Below, in pieces: positions 35,220-43,319 of a stretch of DNA of 47,408 nucleotides (positions are counted from its first letter, which is position 1; each line of letters starts with the position of its first letter). The stretch spans positions 1 to 47,408 of the forward strand of contig JAJPHB010000056.1 of the NCBI GenBank assembly GCA_021325525.1, in the 5' to 3' direction. This DNA comes from Alphaproteobacteria bacterium. GTDB taxonomy: Bacteria; Pseudomonadota; Alphaproteobacteria; ATCC43930; CGMCC-115725. A model generated the notes under the pieces. That model did not search any database. It saw nothing but the letters and a program-made list of their open reading frames with translations, and was not told the origin of the DNA. The position numbers were made by a program, and so were the translations under genes.

Positions 35220-36556
35220 GTGACTGCCTCTTTCCTTGATTGGCTTGACTCGGCGGGTTCGAGAGCGGACCGCGGCCAATGGACGGCGACATGCGCGCCG
35301 CCCTCGGCCAGATTCGCGAAATCGAGCCGCGCTCCGGTCCGCTCGAGCAGAGTCTGAGCGATGAAGATGCCGAGACCCATATGCTGCGCCTCGCCGCCCC
35401 TCCCCGAAATATAGGGCTGGCCGAGGCGCGGCAGGAGGCCGGGCGGGAAGCCGGGACCGTCATCGGCGACCTCGACGGCGACGCCGGACCGGTCCCAGGC
35501 CGTGGTGACGCTCACCTCGCGCCGCGCGAATTGGATGGCGTTCTGGATGAGGTTGCCGAGGCCGTGCATGATCTCGGGGCTGCGCGCCACCTGCGGCTCG
35601 CCGCCGGTGCTGGTGGTCGTCGCATAGATGACGCGGATGCCGGTCGCCCGGTAGGGCGCCCCCGCCGCCTCGACGAGGGCCGAGATCGGCAGCCGGTCAT
35701 AGGGCGAGGCATCCTGCGGCTCGGGCCGCTGCGCCAGCTCGGCGAGGATGTGGCGGCAGCGCTCGCTCTGGCTCAAGAGCAGCGCCGCATCCTCGGCATG
35801 GGGGCTGTCCGCCGGCAGCTCGCGCACCAGCTCCTTGGCGATGACGGCGATCGTGCCGAGCGGGCTGCCGAGCTCGTGCGCCGCCGCCGCCGCGAGCGCG
35901 CCCACGGCGGAGATGCGCTGCTCGCGGGCGAGGGCGAGCTGCGTCGCGGCGAAGGCCTCGCGCATCCGCCGCGCCTCGCGCGCGACGCTGCCGGCATAGG
36001 CGGCGATGAAGACGGTCGAGAGGACGAGCGCCGCCCAGATGCCGAAGACATAGACGGGCGGCGGCACCGGCGGGGCGCCGCGCCAGGGCAGCGGCCAATG
36101 GGTGAAGGCGAGGACGGTGACAGCGCAGATGGCGAGCGCCGAGAGGCCGATGACGCTCTGCCGCGAGAGGATGGTGGCGGCGACGGTGACCGGCGCCACC
36201 ATCAGCATGGCGAAGGGGTTCTCGAGGCCGCCCGTGAGGAACAGCAGGAGGCCGAGCTGCAGGATGTCGTAGCCGAGATAGAGCGCGGCGCCGCCTTCGC
36301 CGAGGCGATGCGTCGTCCGCCGCAGCGCGCCATTGGCGATATTGACGAGCGCCGAGGCGCCAACGACGCCGAGCGCCGGCGCCAGCGGCAGGCGGAAGCC
36401 CAGGGCGTAATGCGAGACGAGGAGGCTCGCCGCCTGGCCGAAGATCGCGACCCAGCGGATCGAATCGAGAAGGCGGAGACTGACGCCGGCCGGCCCGACA
36501 TCGGCTTCGCCTTGCGTCCCGTAGCCCTGGGTCCCGTAGTCGAAAAAGCGCGCCAT
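35216..36556 (-). CDS. regB: RegB/PrrB-type redox sensor histidine kinase
   Basis: 446 residues. Six N-terminal membrane helices (about 35-190) are followed by a DHp domain with the H-box AAAAHELGSPL (His about 227) and an ATPase domain (LGNLIQNAIQFA, VEVADDGPGFPP, HMGLGIFIAQTLLE). The segment LTGGLENPFAM (about 108-118) matches the RegB quinone-interaction region, where the common form is GGLNNPF. ERCRHIL has a cysteine at about 267, near the position of the redox-active Cys265 known for Rhodobacter RegB. It senses quinone/redox state and phosphorylates the downstream RegA-type regulator. ATG 36556 is chosen because MARFF begins the conserved region. Confidence 0.9.
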   Translation of the reverse strand: MARFFDYGTQGYGTQGEADVGPAGVSLRLLDSIRWVAIFGQAASLLVSHYALGFRLPLAPALGVVGASALVNIANGALRRTTHRLGEGGAALYLGYDILQLGLLLFLTGGLENPFAMLMVAPVTVAATILSRQSVIGLSALAICAVTVLAFTHWPLPWRGAPPVPPPVYVFGIWAALVLSTVFIAAYAGSVAREARRMREAFAATQLALAREQRISAVGALAAAAAHELGSPLGTIAVIAKELVRELPADSPHAEDAALLLSQSERCRHILAELAQRPEPQDASPYDRLPISALVEAAGAPYRATGIRVIYATTTSTGGEPQVARSPEIMHGLGNLIQNAIQFARREVSVTTAWDRSGVAVEVADDGPGFPPGLLPRLGQPYISGRGGEAQHMGLGIFIAQTLLERTGARLDFANLAEGGAHVAVHWPRSALEPAESSQSRKEAVT

Positions 36557-36664
36557 GGCCCATAGATGGTAACAGCCGCGCCGATTTGCCGCATCCGCGG
36601 CGCGCGGGAACGGCCCAGCCCGCGCCGGCTGGCCGCATAGAGGCTTTTGCGCCATATTCCCGCC

Positions 36665-37420
36665 GTGACCAAGCCAGCCATCCTCGTCCGCGGCCTCACC
36701 AAGCGCTTCAAGGCCACGCTCGCCGTCGATCATGTCGATTTCGCCGTCGCCGCCGGAACCACGGCGGCGCTGCTCGGCGGCAACGGCGCCGGCAAGACGA
36801 CGACGCTGTCGATGCTGCTCGGCCTCCTGCTGCCCGATGCGGGAAGCGTCGAAATCCTCGGCGAGGACATGCTGCGCCACCGCCACCGCGTGCTGGCGCG
36901 CATGAATTTCTCCTCGCCCTATCTCGACCTGCCGCATCGCCTCAGCGTGCGGCAGAACCTCGAAATCTACGGCAGGCTTTACGGGCTGAAGGACCGCGCG
37001 AGGCGGATCGCCGCCCTCGCCCGCGATCTCCAGATCGCCGACTTCCTCGCTGAGCCGACCGGCAACCTCTCCGCCGGGCAGAAGACGCGCGTCGCCCTCG
37101 CCAAGGCTCTTCTCAACGATCCCGAGGTCCTGCTGCTCGACGAGCCCACGGCCTCGCTCGACCCCGACACCGGCGACTGGGTGCGCGGCTATCTCGAGCG
37201 CTGGCGCACCCGCACCGGCGCCACCATCCTCCTCGCCTCGCACAATATGGGCGAGGTCGAGCGGCTGTGCTCGGAGGTGATGATGCTGCGCCGCGGCAAG
37301 ATCGTCGACCGCGGCTCGCCGCAGCAGCTCATCGACCGCTATGGGCGCGCCAATCTCGAAGAGGTCTTCCTCGACATCGCCCGCGGCCGGCGCGAGAGCG
37401 AATTCGTCGAGCCGCGGTGA
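36665..37420 (+). CDS. ABC-2-type transporter ATP-binding protein
   Basis: 251 residues from GTG 36665. Walker A is GGNGAGKTTT (about 41-50), the signature is LSAGQKTRVALAKALLNDP, Walker B is VLLLDEPTASLDPDTG, and the H-loop is ILLASHNMGEVERL. The Q-loop region reads MNFSSPYLDLPHRLSV. Length and organisation fit DrrA/YadG/CcmA-like exporters of drugs, lipids or polysaccharides. It diverges from regB and is 7 bases ahead of the permease gene. A TTG at 36647 is an alternative start. Confidence 0.9.
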   Translation: MTKPAILVRGLTKRFKATLAVDHVDFAVAAGTTAALLGGNGAGKTTTLSMLLGLLLPDAGSVEILGEDMLRHRHRVLARMNFSSPYLDLPHRLSVRQNLEIYGRLYGLKDRARRIAALARDLQIADFLAEPTGNLSAGQKTRVALAKALLNDPEVLLLDEPTASLDPDTGDWVRGYLERWRTRTGATILLASHNMGEVERLCSEVMMLRRGKIVDRGSPQQLIDRYGRANLEEVFLDIARGRRESEFVEPR

Positions 37421-37427
37421 GGGGCGC

Positions 37428-38279
37428 GTGACGGAGGACGCGGAGGGCGGCTGGCTCGGCGGCATCGCCCATGACACGGGCGGCGGCTTCTCGCCGGGCC
37501 GCGTCGCCGCCATGCTGCTCCGCTATCTCTATCTCCTCCGCAGCTCCTGGCCGCGCGTCCTCGAACTCATCTACTGGCCGACCATCCAGATGATCCTCTG
37601 GGGCTTCATGAGCCAGTTCCTGCGGACCAACTCCTCCTGGGTGGCGAGCGCCTTCGGGGTGCTGCTCGCCGCCGTCCTCCTCTGGGACGTCATGTTCCGC
37701 GGCCAGCTCGGCGTCTCGATGTCGTTCCTGGAAGAGATGTGGGCGCGCAATCTCGGCCACCTCTTCGTCAGCCCGCTGCGCCCCTATGAATGGGTTCTCT
37801 CGCTGCTGGCGATGAGCCTCATTCGCGTCATCATCGGCGTCGTCCCGGCGATGCTCCTCGCCATTCCGCTCTACCATTACTCGATCTTCGGCCTCGGCCT
37901 GCCGCTCATCGCCTTCTTCGTCAACCTCCTCGTCATGGGCTGGGCGCTGGGGCTCATCATCACCGCCCTCATCCTGCGCCACGGCATGGGCGCCGAGACC
38001 ATCGCCTGGCTCGCCATCTTCATCCTGGCGCCGGTGAGCGCCGTCTACTATCCGGTGGCGATCCTGCCCGGATGGCTGCAATACGTCTCGGCGGCGCTGC
38101 CTTCGGCGCATGTCTTCGAAGGCATGCGCGCCCTCATGTTCGCGCATGTCTTCCGCCTCGACCATTTCGCCGCCGCGGTCGCGCTCAATCTCCTCTACAT
38201 CGCGCTCGGCGCCGTCGCCTTCCTCTGGTCCTTCCGCAGCGCCCGGCGGCGCGGCGCCCTCCTCCATGTCGGCGAATGA
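37428..38279 (+). CDS. ABC-2-type transporter permease
   Basis: 283 residues from GTG 37428, 7 bases after the ATPase stop. About six membrane helices include VLELIYWPTIQMILWGFMS, MSLIRVIIGVVPAMLLAIPL, AFFVNLLVMGWALGLIITAL and AVALNLLYIALGAVAFLWSF, in the ABC-2 arrangement. WLQYVSAALPSAHVFEGMRAL is typical of this family. Together with the upstream ATPase it forms a two-gene exporter; substrate unknown. Confidence 0.88.
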   Translation: MTEDAEGGWLGGIAHDTGGGFSPGRVAAMLLRYLYLLRSSWPRVLELIYWPTIQMILWGFMSQFLRTNSSWVASAFGVLLAAVLLWDVMFRGQLGVSMSFLEEMWARNLGHLFVSPLRPYEWVLSLLAMSLIRVIIGVVPAMLLAIPLYHYSIFGLGLPLIAFFVNLLVMGWALGLIITALILRHGMGAETIAWLAIFILAPVSAVYYPVAILPGWLQYVSAALPSAHVFEGMRALMFAHVFRLDHFAAAVALNLLYIALGAVAFLWSFRSARRRGALLHVGE

Positions 38280-38612
38280 GGCGGAGAGAGGGTCCACAAA
38301 ATCTGGATGGCGGTCCTGTTTATAACAGGTGATTAACAGGCGACGCTCACCATATCTTGTGGCCAGCCGAGCCAACGGACGAACGCTGACAAAGAGCAGA
38401 ACTAATCAGGAACATCGATAGCCGCGCCACCATCCCGAGTCAGCCTTTAGGTTGAGAGGGCAATCGGGTGAAGGCATCCGACAAGCCCCTCTCCCCGCTT
38501 GCGGAGAGAGGAAGGGTGAGGGGCTGCGTCAACAGACGCTAGCGGGCGAGGATGAGCCGGCGGCGCGAGCCCCTCACCTCGATCCTCTCCCCGCAAGCGG
38601 GGAGAGGAGGAC
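38280..38612. other. 333-base intergenic region downstream of the ABC exporter
   Basis: No gene is seen. The left half has a local AT-rich patch with an inverted repeat CCTGTT-TAT-AACAGG (38315-38329) and a further AACAGG copy at 38335-38340. The right half is a REP-like pair listed separately. Both neighbouring genes converge here, so transcription from both sides probably ends in this region. Confidence 0.5.
38484..38608. repeat. paired REP-like palindromes before the cobT stop
   Basis: Unit 1 (38484-38525) has the stem CCTCTCCCCGC/GCGGAGAGAGG with one mismatch, followed by AAGGGTGAGGGGCT. Unit 2 has a perfect 12-bp stem TCCTCTCCCCGC (38583-38594) with GCGGGGAGAGGA (38597-38608), preceded by AGCCCCTCACC. 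The units are inverted to each other, as in the ugp repeat. The second hairpin ends 4 bases before the cobT stop and could terminate its transcript. Confidence 0.75.
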
Positions 38613-39641
38613 CTAATCGCTTCGGGTGCTGACCTGCGCCTCGGCGAAGGTCGCCATGCCGGTGTGGCAGGCGACGGCGGCCTTGAGGATGGCGAGGGCG
38701 AGAGTGGCGCCCGAGGCCTCGCCGAGGCGCATGCCGAGGTCGAGGAGCGGCGCCTTGCCGATGCGCGCGAGGAGGCGGGCATGGCCGGGCTCGGCCGAGC
38801 GGTGGGCGACGAGGCAATGGTCGAGGGCGCGCGGGTCGGCGGCGAAGAGCACGGCGGCGGCCGCTGTCGCGGCGAAGCCGTCGAGGATGACGGGGACGCG
38901 GCCGATGCGGGCCGCCATGACGGCGCCGGCGATCGCCGCCAATTCGAGGCCGCCCACCCGGCGCAGCATCTCGAAGGCGTCGCCCCCGGCGGGCCGGTGC
39001 AGCGCCATGGCTGCGTCGACGACGGCGATCTTGCGCTGCAAGGTCGCGCCGGCGACGCCGGTGCCGGGCCCCACCCATTCGGCGGCGCTGCCGCCGAAGA
39101 GGGCGCAGCAGAGCGCCGCCGCCGAAGTCGTGTTGGCGATGCCCATCTCGCCCAAGGCGATAATATCGATGCCGGGCTCGACCGCCATCATGCCGTAGGC
39201 CATGGCCTTGGCGCATTCCTCCTCGTCCATGGCCGCCGTCTCGGCGAGGTCGCGCGTCGGCTGGTCGAGCGCCATCTCGTAGACGCGCAGATCGGCATCG
39301 ACGCTACGGCAGAGTTGGTTGACGGCGGCGCCGCCGGCGACGAAATTCGCCACCATCTGCGCCGTGACCTCGGCGGGATAGGCCGAGACGCCGCGCCGGG
39401 CGACGCCGTGATTGGCGGCGAAGACCGCGGTGCGCGGATGGCGCAGGACGGGCGGGTGCTTGCCCTGCCAGGTCGCCAGCCACTGGCTCAGCTCTTCGAG
39501 GCGGCCGAGCGCGCCGGCGGGCTTCGTCAGCTGCGCCTCGCGCGCCGCCGCCGCCGTGCCGGCTTCGAGATCGGGTCCCGGCAGCTCGCGCAGCAGGGCG
39601 CGCATTTCATCGAGCGTGGCGGCAGCATCGCCGGTGGCCAT
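38613..39641 (-). CDS. cobT: nicotinate-nucleotide-dimethylbenzimidazole phosphoribosyltransferase
   Basis: 342 residues, full length for CobT. It activates 5,6-dimethylbenzimidazole to alpha-ribazole phosphate for cobalamin lower-ligand assembly. Family motifs are FAANHGVARRGVSAYPAEVT, MVANFVAGGAAVNQLC, EMGIANTTSAAALCCALFGG, GPGTGV, and the catalytic glutamate in MRLGEASGATLAL. Its partner cobS and a cobC-like phosphatase lie about 2.2 kb away in divergent orientation. No B12 riboswitch was picked out upstream. Confidence 0.95.
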   Translation of the reverse strand: MATGDAAATLDEMRALLRELPGPDLEAGTAAAAREAQLTKPAGALGRLEELSQWLATWQGKHPPVLRHPRTAVFAANHGVARRGVSAYPAEVTAQMVANFVAGGAAVNQLCRSVDADLRVYEMALDQPTRDLAETAAMDEEECAKAMAYGMMAVEPGIDIIALGEMGIANTTSAAALCCALFGGSAAEWVGPGTGVAGATLQRKIAVVDAAMALHRPAGGDAFEMLRRVGGLELAAIAGAVMAARIGRVPVILDGFAATAAAAVLFAADPRALDHCLVAHRSAEPGHARLLARIGKAPLLDLGMRLGEASGATLALAILKAAVACHTGMATFAEAQVSTRSD

Positions 39642-39977
39642 GTCGCGTTCCTTAGGAGGCAGTCGGGCGGACGGTCGCCGGCAATTTCCCCGATCGCCCG
39701 AACGGCGCCAAGTGAATTCGCGCGCCGGCGCGCGTTGCGGGCGGCATCACCATGATGCCGGAGGGCGCGGACTTGCCCGCGTCGCCCGCGCGCGCCATAT
39801 TATCGGCGCTGCTCTGGCCTCCAACGCCTGCGTCAGCGGTTCCGGCCGTCGCTTCCGCGGGAGCGGCGTCTCCGGGGGCGCCTCCGAAGGGGCCTTGGCC
39901 GCCGGTGCCATCGGGCGGGGGAGGCGCGCCCCCCCGCCGCCAGAGCAGCGTTCGGTCGGCACCCGCCGGATAGTTGC
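39642..39977. other. 336-base GC-rich gap between cobT and the IS1 remnant
   Basis: Open frames exist on both strands (39752-39973 plus, 39652-40029 minus) but their products are low-complexity Ala/Pro/Gly-rich with no recognisable domain, so I do not call a gene. The region probably includes the cobT promoter. The right boundary near 39978 is the breakpoint of the IS remnant. Confidence 0.4.
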
Positions 39978-40205
39978 ATGCGCCTGACGAACGGCTTCTC
40001 AAAGAAGATCGAGAACCACGTTCACGCACTCGCCATCTACTTCGTCCATTACAACTTCGTTCGCATCCATCAGACCCTTCGCGTCACCCCGGCGATGGCT
40101 GCTGGTATTGAGAAGCGGCTGTGGTCCATGATGGATGTCGTCGAGATGATCGACGAGTACGTGGCGCGTCATGCGGCGAACCTCGCCGAACGGCTAATCG
40201 GTTGA
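39978..40205 (+). pseudogene. IS1-family transposase, C-terminal fragment
   Basis: About 75 codons ([20 protein letters not shown], then [20 protein letters not shown]) match the C-terminus of IS1-like transposases, including the YNFVRIH segment of the catalytic core. The N-terminal DNA-binding part and most of the core are missing, so the enzyme is inactive. The ATG at 39978 is probably coincidental, at the deletion point. Confidence 0.72.
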
Positions 40206-40232
40206 CTGATACAATCAAACTGACCCACTACC
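39978..40232 (+). mobile_element. IS1-family insertion sequence remnant (3' end)
   Basis: The remnant includes the C-terminal transposase fragment and the right terminus. The end reads GGTAGTGGGTCAGTTTG on the minus strand (40216-40232), agreeing with the GGTnnTG ends of IS1-family elements. The left end and 5' transposase sequence are absent, with the break at about 39978. The right end abuts and truncates a toxin-like gene. Confidence 0.65.
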
Positions 40233-40538
40233 AGATAGTGCGGCTCGGTAATCCGCCAAAGGCATGTCCTTGGATGGCTGCCATGCCCAATGATCATCTT
40301 CGTCGTTAGCCAACAACAACAGCCGATCATCATAGTTGCTGCCTTTGGGCAACCGCCACCACCGGCCGTTAAGGGTCGGAGTTATGGACTCATAGGTGGA
40401 CACACCGCCTATTCTGCCCCTGACCCACTGGATACCGTTTACGTCATAGATATCAACATCGTCCGGTCTTACCTGGGAGAGGCGCGCGCTTGAAGCATTC
40501 CCGGCGCGGAAGAGCTCAACCGGGGTAATAGCCCGCAT
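40215..40538 (-). CDS. Tse2-like ADP-ribosyltransferase-type toxin, C-terminally truncated by IS1
   Basis: 107 residues. The sequence contains VELFRAGNASSARLSQVRP, VNGIQWVRGRIGGVSTYES, GRWWRLPKGSNYDD and DHWAWQPSKDMPLADYRAAL. I judge this similar to the Tse2-like ADP-ribosyltransferase toxin family by the LFRxGN, GGxST, WWxLPxGS and DMPLxDY order; this is from memory and not verified. The last codons (GSGSV and stop) come from the IS1 terminus (40216-40232), so the native C-terminus is lost after about residue 102. Base composition is noticeably less GC-rich than neighbours, suggesting transfer. No immunity/antitoxin gene is recognised. Confidence 0.5.
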   Translation of the reverse strand: MRAITPVELFRAGNASSARLSQVRPDDVDIYDVNGIQWVRGRIGGVSTYESITPTLNGRWWRLPKGSNYDDRLLLLANDEDDHWAWQPSKDMPLADYRAALSGSGSV

Positions 40539-40698
40539 CGCCGCGCCGCCCGCAATCCCGGCCGGAACCGAGAAAACCCGCGCCCGCGGAACGACGCCGC
40601 GCCATACGCGTTGGCGGAAGGCTCAACTCGACGTAGCCTTGCCAGGAAACCGTTCTCCCTGCGTGATCCGATCGACCCCTTTCTCCCCCGAGGCGCGC

Positions 40699-41535
40699 GT
40701 GCTCACCTTCATCCGTTCCGTTCTCGCGGCGGCGGGCGCGGCGGCCGCCTTCGCCGCCCTTGCCGCGCCCGCGGCGGCGCAGACGCCGCTGCCGCTCGCC
40801 GATTGGCAATATTCGACGGGCGAGGTGCTGGCCCCCTTGGCGGGGCCGCTCCCCGAATGGCGCATCACCCTCGGCGCCGGGGCCATGCTGAGGCCCGATT
40901 ACGAAGGCGCGCGGCGCTATCAGGGGGAACCGAGCTTCATCGCCGATATCCGCTACCGCGACCTCGCCTTCGCCTCGGATGGCGAGGGGATCGGCGTCAA
41001 CCTCCTGCATGGCCCGGGCTATCGCGCCGGCATCGCCATCTCCTACGATCTCGGCCGCGACCAGCACGACGATCCGCATCTGAAGGGGCTCGGCAATATC
41101 GGCGCGGCGCCCGAACCGAAGCTCTTCGCGCAATATTTCCTCTTGCCCTTCGTGCTCACCGCCGACCTCCGCAAGGGGCTGGGCGGGCATGAGGGGCTGA
41201 TCGGCGATCTCGGCGCCTATGTCCCGCTGCCGATCTTGAAGGGCGGCTTTCTCTTTCTCGGACCCACGGTGACCTTCGCCGACAGCCGCTACATGCGCTC
41301 CTATTTCGGCGTCGACGACGCCCAGGCGGCGGCCTCGGGGCTGCCGCGCTTCTCCGCCGATGGCGGCCTCAAGAGCACCGGGCTCGGCGCCACCGCTGTC
41401 TATTTCCTCGACAAGCATTGGCTGCTGCTCGGCGATGCCGCCTATGAGCGGCTGCTCGGCAGCGCGGCGGCGAGCCCCATCACCGAAACCCGCTCGCAAT
41501 TCACCATCGACTTCAACATCGCCTACAAGTTCTGA
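40699..41535 (+). CDS. MipA/OmpV-family outer-membrane protein
   Basis: 278 residues from GTG 40699, with GAGG upstream. The Sec signal (AAAAFAALAAPAAAQ) precedes a mature beta-barrel: LGAGAMLRPDYEGARRYQ is the typical MipA opening, then PSFIADIRYRDLAFASDGE, GYRAGIAISYDLGR and a C-terminal FNIAYKF ending in Phe. MipA was described as an MltA-interacting scaffold; the wider family forms small barrels. Longer starts upstream add a non-signal leader. It is in the accessory patch between cobT and cobS. Confidence 0.88.
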   Translation: MLTFIRSVLAAAGAAAAFAALAAPAAAQTPLPLADWQYSTGEVLAPLAGPLPEWRITLGAGAMLRPDYEGARRYQGEPSFIADIRYRDLAFASDGEGIGVNLLHGPGYRAGIAISYDLGRDQHDDPHLKGLGNIGAAPEPKLFAQYFLLPFVLTADLRKGLGGHEGLIGDLGAYVPLPILKGGFLFLGPTVTFADSRYMRSYFGVDDAQAAASGLPRFSADGGLKSTGLGATAVYFLDKHWLLLGDAAYERLLGSAAASPITETRSQFTIDFNIAYKF

Positions 41536-41628
41536 GACGGCGCGCATGTCCCGACAGGCGCCGCCGATGGGAACATCGGCGGCGAACGGGTCGTTGGGAA
41601 AAGAGGATCACCTGATGGAGATACGGGA

Positions 41629-41769
41629 ATGCGTGCGGGAATAACAAAGATCTTGCTCATGCTGCTCCTGCTGGGCAGCGCCGGCGCGGCGCTCAGCGCC
41701 TGCCACACCGTCGAGGGCGCCGGACAGGACATCCAGGACACCGGCCAGGCGGTTCAGAACGCGCTCTGA
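41629..41769 (+). CDS. entericidin-like small lipoprotein
   Basis: 46 residues: MRAGITKILLMLLLLGSAGA, then ALSACHTVEGAGQDIQDTGQ, then AVQNAL. The lipobox LSAC and the short C-terminal GxGxDIQxTGxAVQ motif match EcnA/EcnB-like small lipoproteins, known as part of an entericidin antidote/toxin pair in E. coli and stress-related elsewhere. It lies between mipA (93 bases) and cobS (106 bases). It is short but the hallmark sequence makes it convincing. Confidence 0.82.
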   Translation: MRAGITKILLMLLLLGSAGAALSACHTVEGAGQDIQDTGQAVQNAL

Positions 41770-41875
41770 CCTTGTGGCGCTGACGAGCGTCGGCAGGCCG
41801 GCGCCTCGGCCTCGTCTAACGGAGACCAGGCTTAAGTGGTAGAGCGGCGCAGCGCCTTCCGCTAAGCTGCGGCGC

Positions 41876-42667
41876 ATGTTCGAGGCGATGCCCCCTGCCG
41901 ACCGAGTCATGGCGCCGCTTCGCGCCTGGGGCGACGACGTCATCGCCGCGGCGCGCTTCCTGACGCGGCTGCCGCTCGACCGCATCGCGCCGCCGACGAC
42001 GGGGCTGCTCGCCCGCTCGATGCGTGCCTTCCCCATCGTCGGCGCCGGCATCGGCGCCTTGGGGTGGGCGGCCCTCGCGGTCGCCTCGGCGCTGGGGCTG
42101 CCGGTGGCGGTCTCGGCGCTGCTCGCGCTGCTGACGATGGTGGCGGTGACCGGGGCGCTCCACGAAGACGGGCTCGCCGACACGGCGGACGGCTTCGGCG
42201 GCGGCGAGGACCGGGTGACGAAGCTGGCGATCATGCGCGACAGCCGCAGCGGCGCCTTCGGCATCATCGCCCTCGTCTTCAGCCTTGGCCTGCGCGCCAC
42301 CGCGATCGCCGGGCTTGCGGCAGCCGCGGGCGGGGCGGGGCCCGCGCTTATCGCCGCCCATAGCGTCTCGCGCGGCGCCCTGCCGATCATGATGCGCTTC
42401 CTCGAGCCGGCCCGCAGCGACGGCCTCGGGGCGAGTGCCGGCCAGCCCGACGACGTGGCGTCGCTATGGTGCCTCGGCATCGGCATCTTCACCGCCATTC
42501 TCTGCCTCGGATTCGGCCGGGCGGTCATCGCCCTCGCCGTCGTCGCCGCGCTCACCGCCGGTCTCTCGGTTCTTGCGCGGCGGCAGATCGGCGGCTACAC
42601 CGGCGACGTTTTGGGCGCCGCCCAGCAAGTGGGAGAGATGGCGATGCTTCTGACGGCCGTGGCATGA
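41876..42667 (+). CDS. cobS: adenosylcobinamide-GDP ribazoletransferase
   Basis: 263-residue membrane enzyme joining adenosylcobinamide-GDP and alpha-ribazole(-phosphate) in the last step of the nucleotide loop. The CobS hallmark is GALHEDGLADTADGFGGGEDR followed by KLAIMRDSRSGAFGIIALV. Several helices (for example VSALLALLTMVAVTGAL) match the known topology. RQIGGYTGDVLGAAQQ near the C-terminus is also typical. It overlaps the cobC-like gene by ATGA at 42664-42667. Confidence 0.95.
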   Translation: MFEAMPPADRVMAPLRAWGDDVIAAARFLTRLPLDRIAPPTTGLLARSMRAFPIVGAGIGALGWAALAVASALGLPVAVSALLALLTMVAVTGALHEDGLADTADGFGGGEDRVTKLAIMRDSRSGAFGIIALVFSLGLRATAIAGLAAAAGGAGPALIAAHSVSRGALPIMMRFLEPARSDGLGASAGQPDDVASLWCLGIGIFTAILCLGFGRAVIALAVVAALTAGLSVLARRQIGGYTGDVLGAAQQVGEMAMLLTAVA

Positions 42668-43302
42668 CCGAACCGACCCGCTGGTGGTGGGTCCGCCATG
42701 CTCCGGTGACCGTCAATGAGGGCCGGGTCTACGGCCAGACCGACCTCCCCTGCGACTGCACGAACCGCGCCGTCTTCGCCGGACTTGCGGCGAAGCTGCC
42801 GAAGGACGCGGTGTGGGTGACGAGCAATCTGCAGCGCACGCACCAGACGGCGGCGGCGATCATCGGCGCCGGTCTGCCCGGTCCCGCCGCCATTCCGGGC
42901 CCCGGCGTCATCGTCGAGCCCGACCTCGCCGAGCAGAATTTCGGCGCCTGGCACGGCAAGAAATACAGCGACCTGCCGACGCTCCTCGGCGAGGCTTATC
43001 ACCGCTTCTGGCTGGCGCCGGTGGCGATGGCGCCGGAAGGCGGCGAGAGCTTCCTCGACCTCCTCGACCGCGTGCGGCCCGCGATCCGCCGGCTCGACGA
43101 GCAGCATGCCGGGCGGGACATCATAGCCGTCGCCCATGGCGGGACGATCCGCGCCGCCCTCGCCGAGGCGCTCGACCTTTCGCCCGAGACGGCGCTCGCC
43201 TTCACCATCGACAATTGCTCGCTGACCCAGATCGAGCGCCATCGCGGCCCGGGCCACGGCCACCCCTGGCGCGTCGTCGCCGTCAACCGTTCGCCTCTCT
43301 GA
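42664..43302 (+). CDS. histidine phosphatase, CobC/alpha-ribazole phosphatase-like
   Basis: 212 residues. The histidine phosphatase core has WVRHAPVT (catalytic RH, about 11-12), QTDLPC, SNLQRTHQTA, then NFGAWHGK, and AVAHGGTIRAAL (second His). Coupled to cobS by a four-base overlap, so alpha-ribazole-5'-phosphate dephosphorylation is the natural role (CobC), although sequence alone only shows the broad family. The C-terminal segment (DNCSLTQIERH) is typical of such phosphatases. Confidence 0.85.
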   Translation: MTEPTRWWWVRHAPVTVNEGRVYGQTDLPCDCTNRAVFAGLAAKLPKDAVWVTSNLQRTHQTAAAIIGAGLPGPAAIPGPGVIVEPDLAEQNFGAWHGKKYSDLPTLLGEAYHRFWLAPVAMAPEGGESFLDLLDRVRPAIRRLDEQHAGRDIIAVAHGGTIRAALAEALDLSPETALAFTIDNCSLTQIERHRGPGHGHPWRVVAVNRSPL

Positions 43303-43319
43303 AGCGGCGCCGCACGGCG

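Noticed and set aside
38315..38340. AACAGG repeats as a replication origin or DnaA cluster
   Set aside because: Only one inverted pair and one extra copy occur, no canonical DnaA boxes are present, and the site lies between convergent genes.
39642..39977. Cobalamin riboswitch upstream of cobT, or a small gene here
   Set aside because: No B12-box-like core was recognised, and the open frames on both strands give only Ala/Pro/Gly-rich sequence.
41770..41875. Possible tRNA or B12 riboswitch before cobS
   Set aside because: The short gap holds no cloverleaf and no B12-box-like motif; it seems to be a normal leader.
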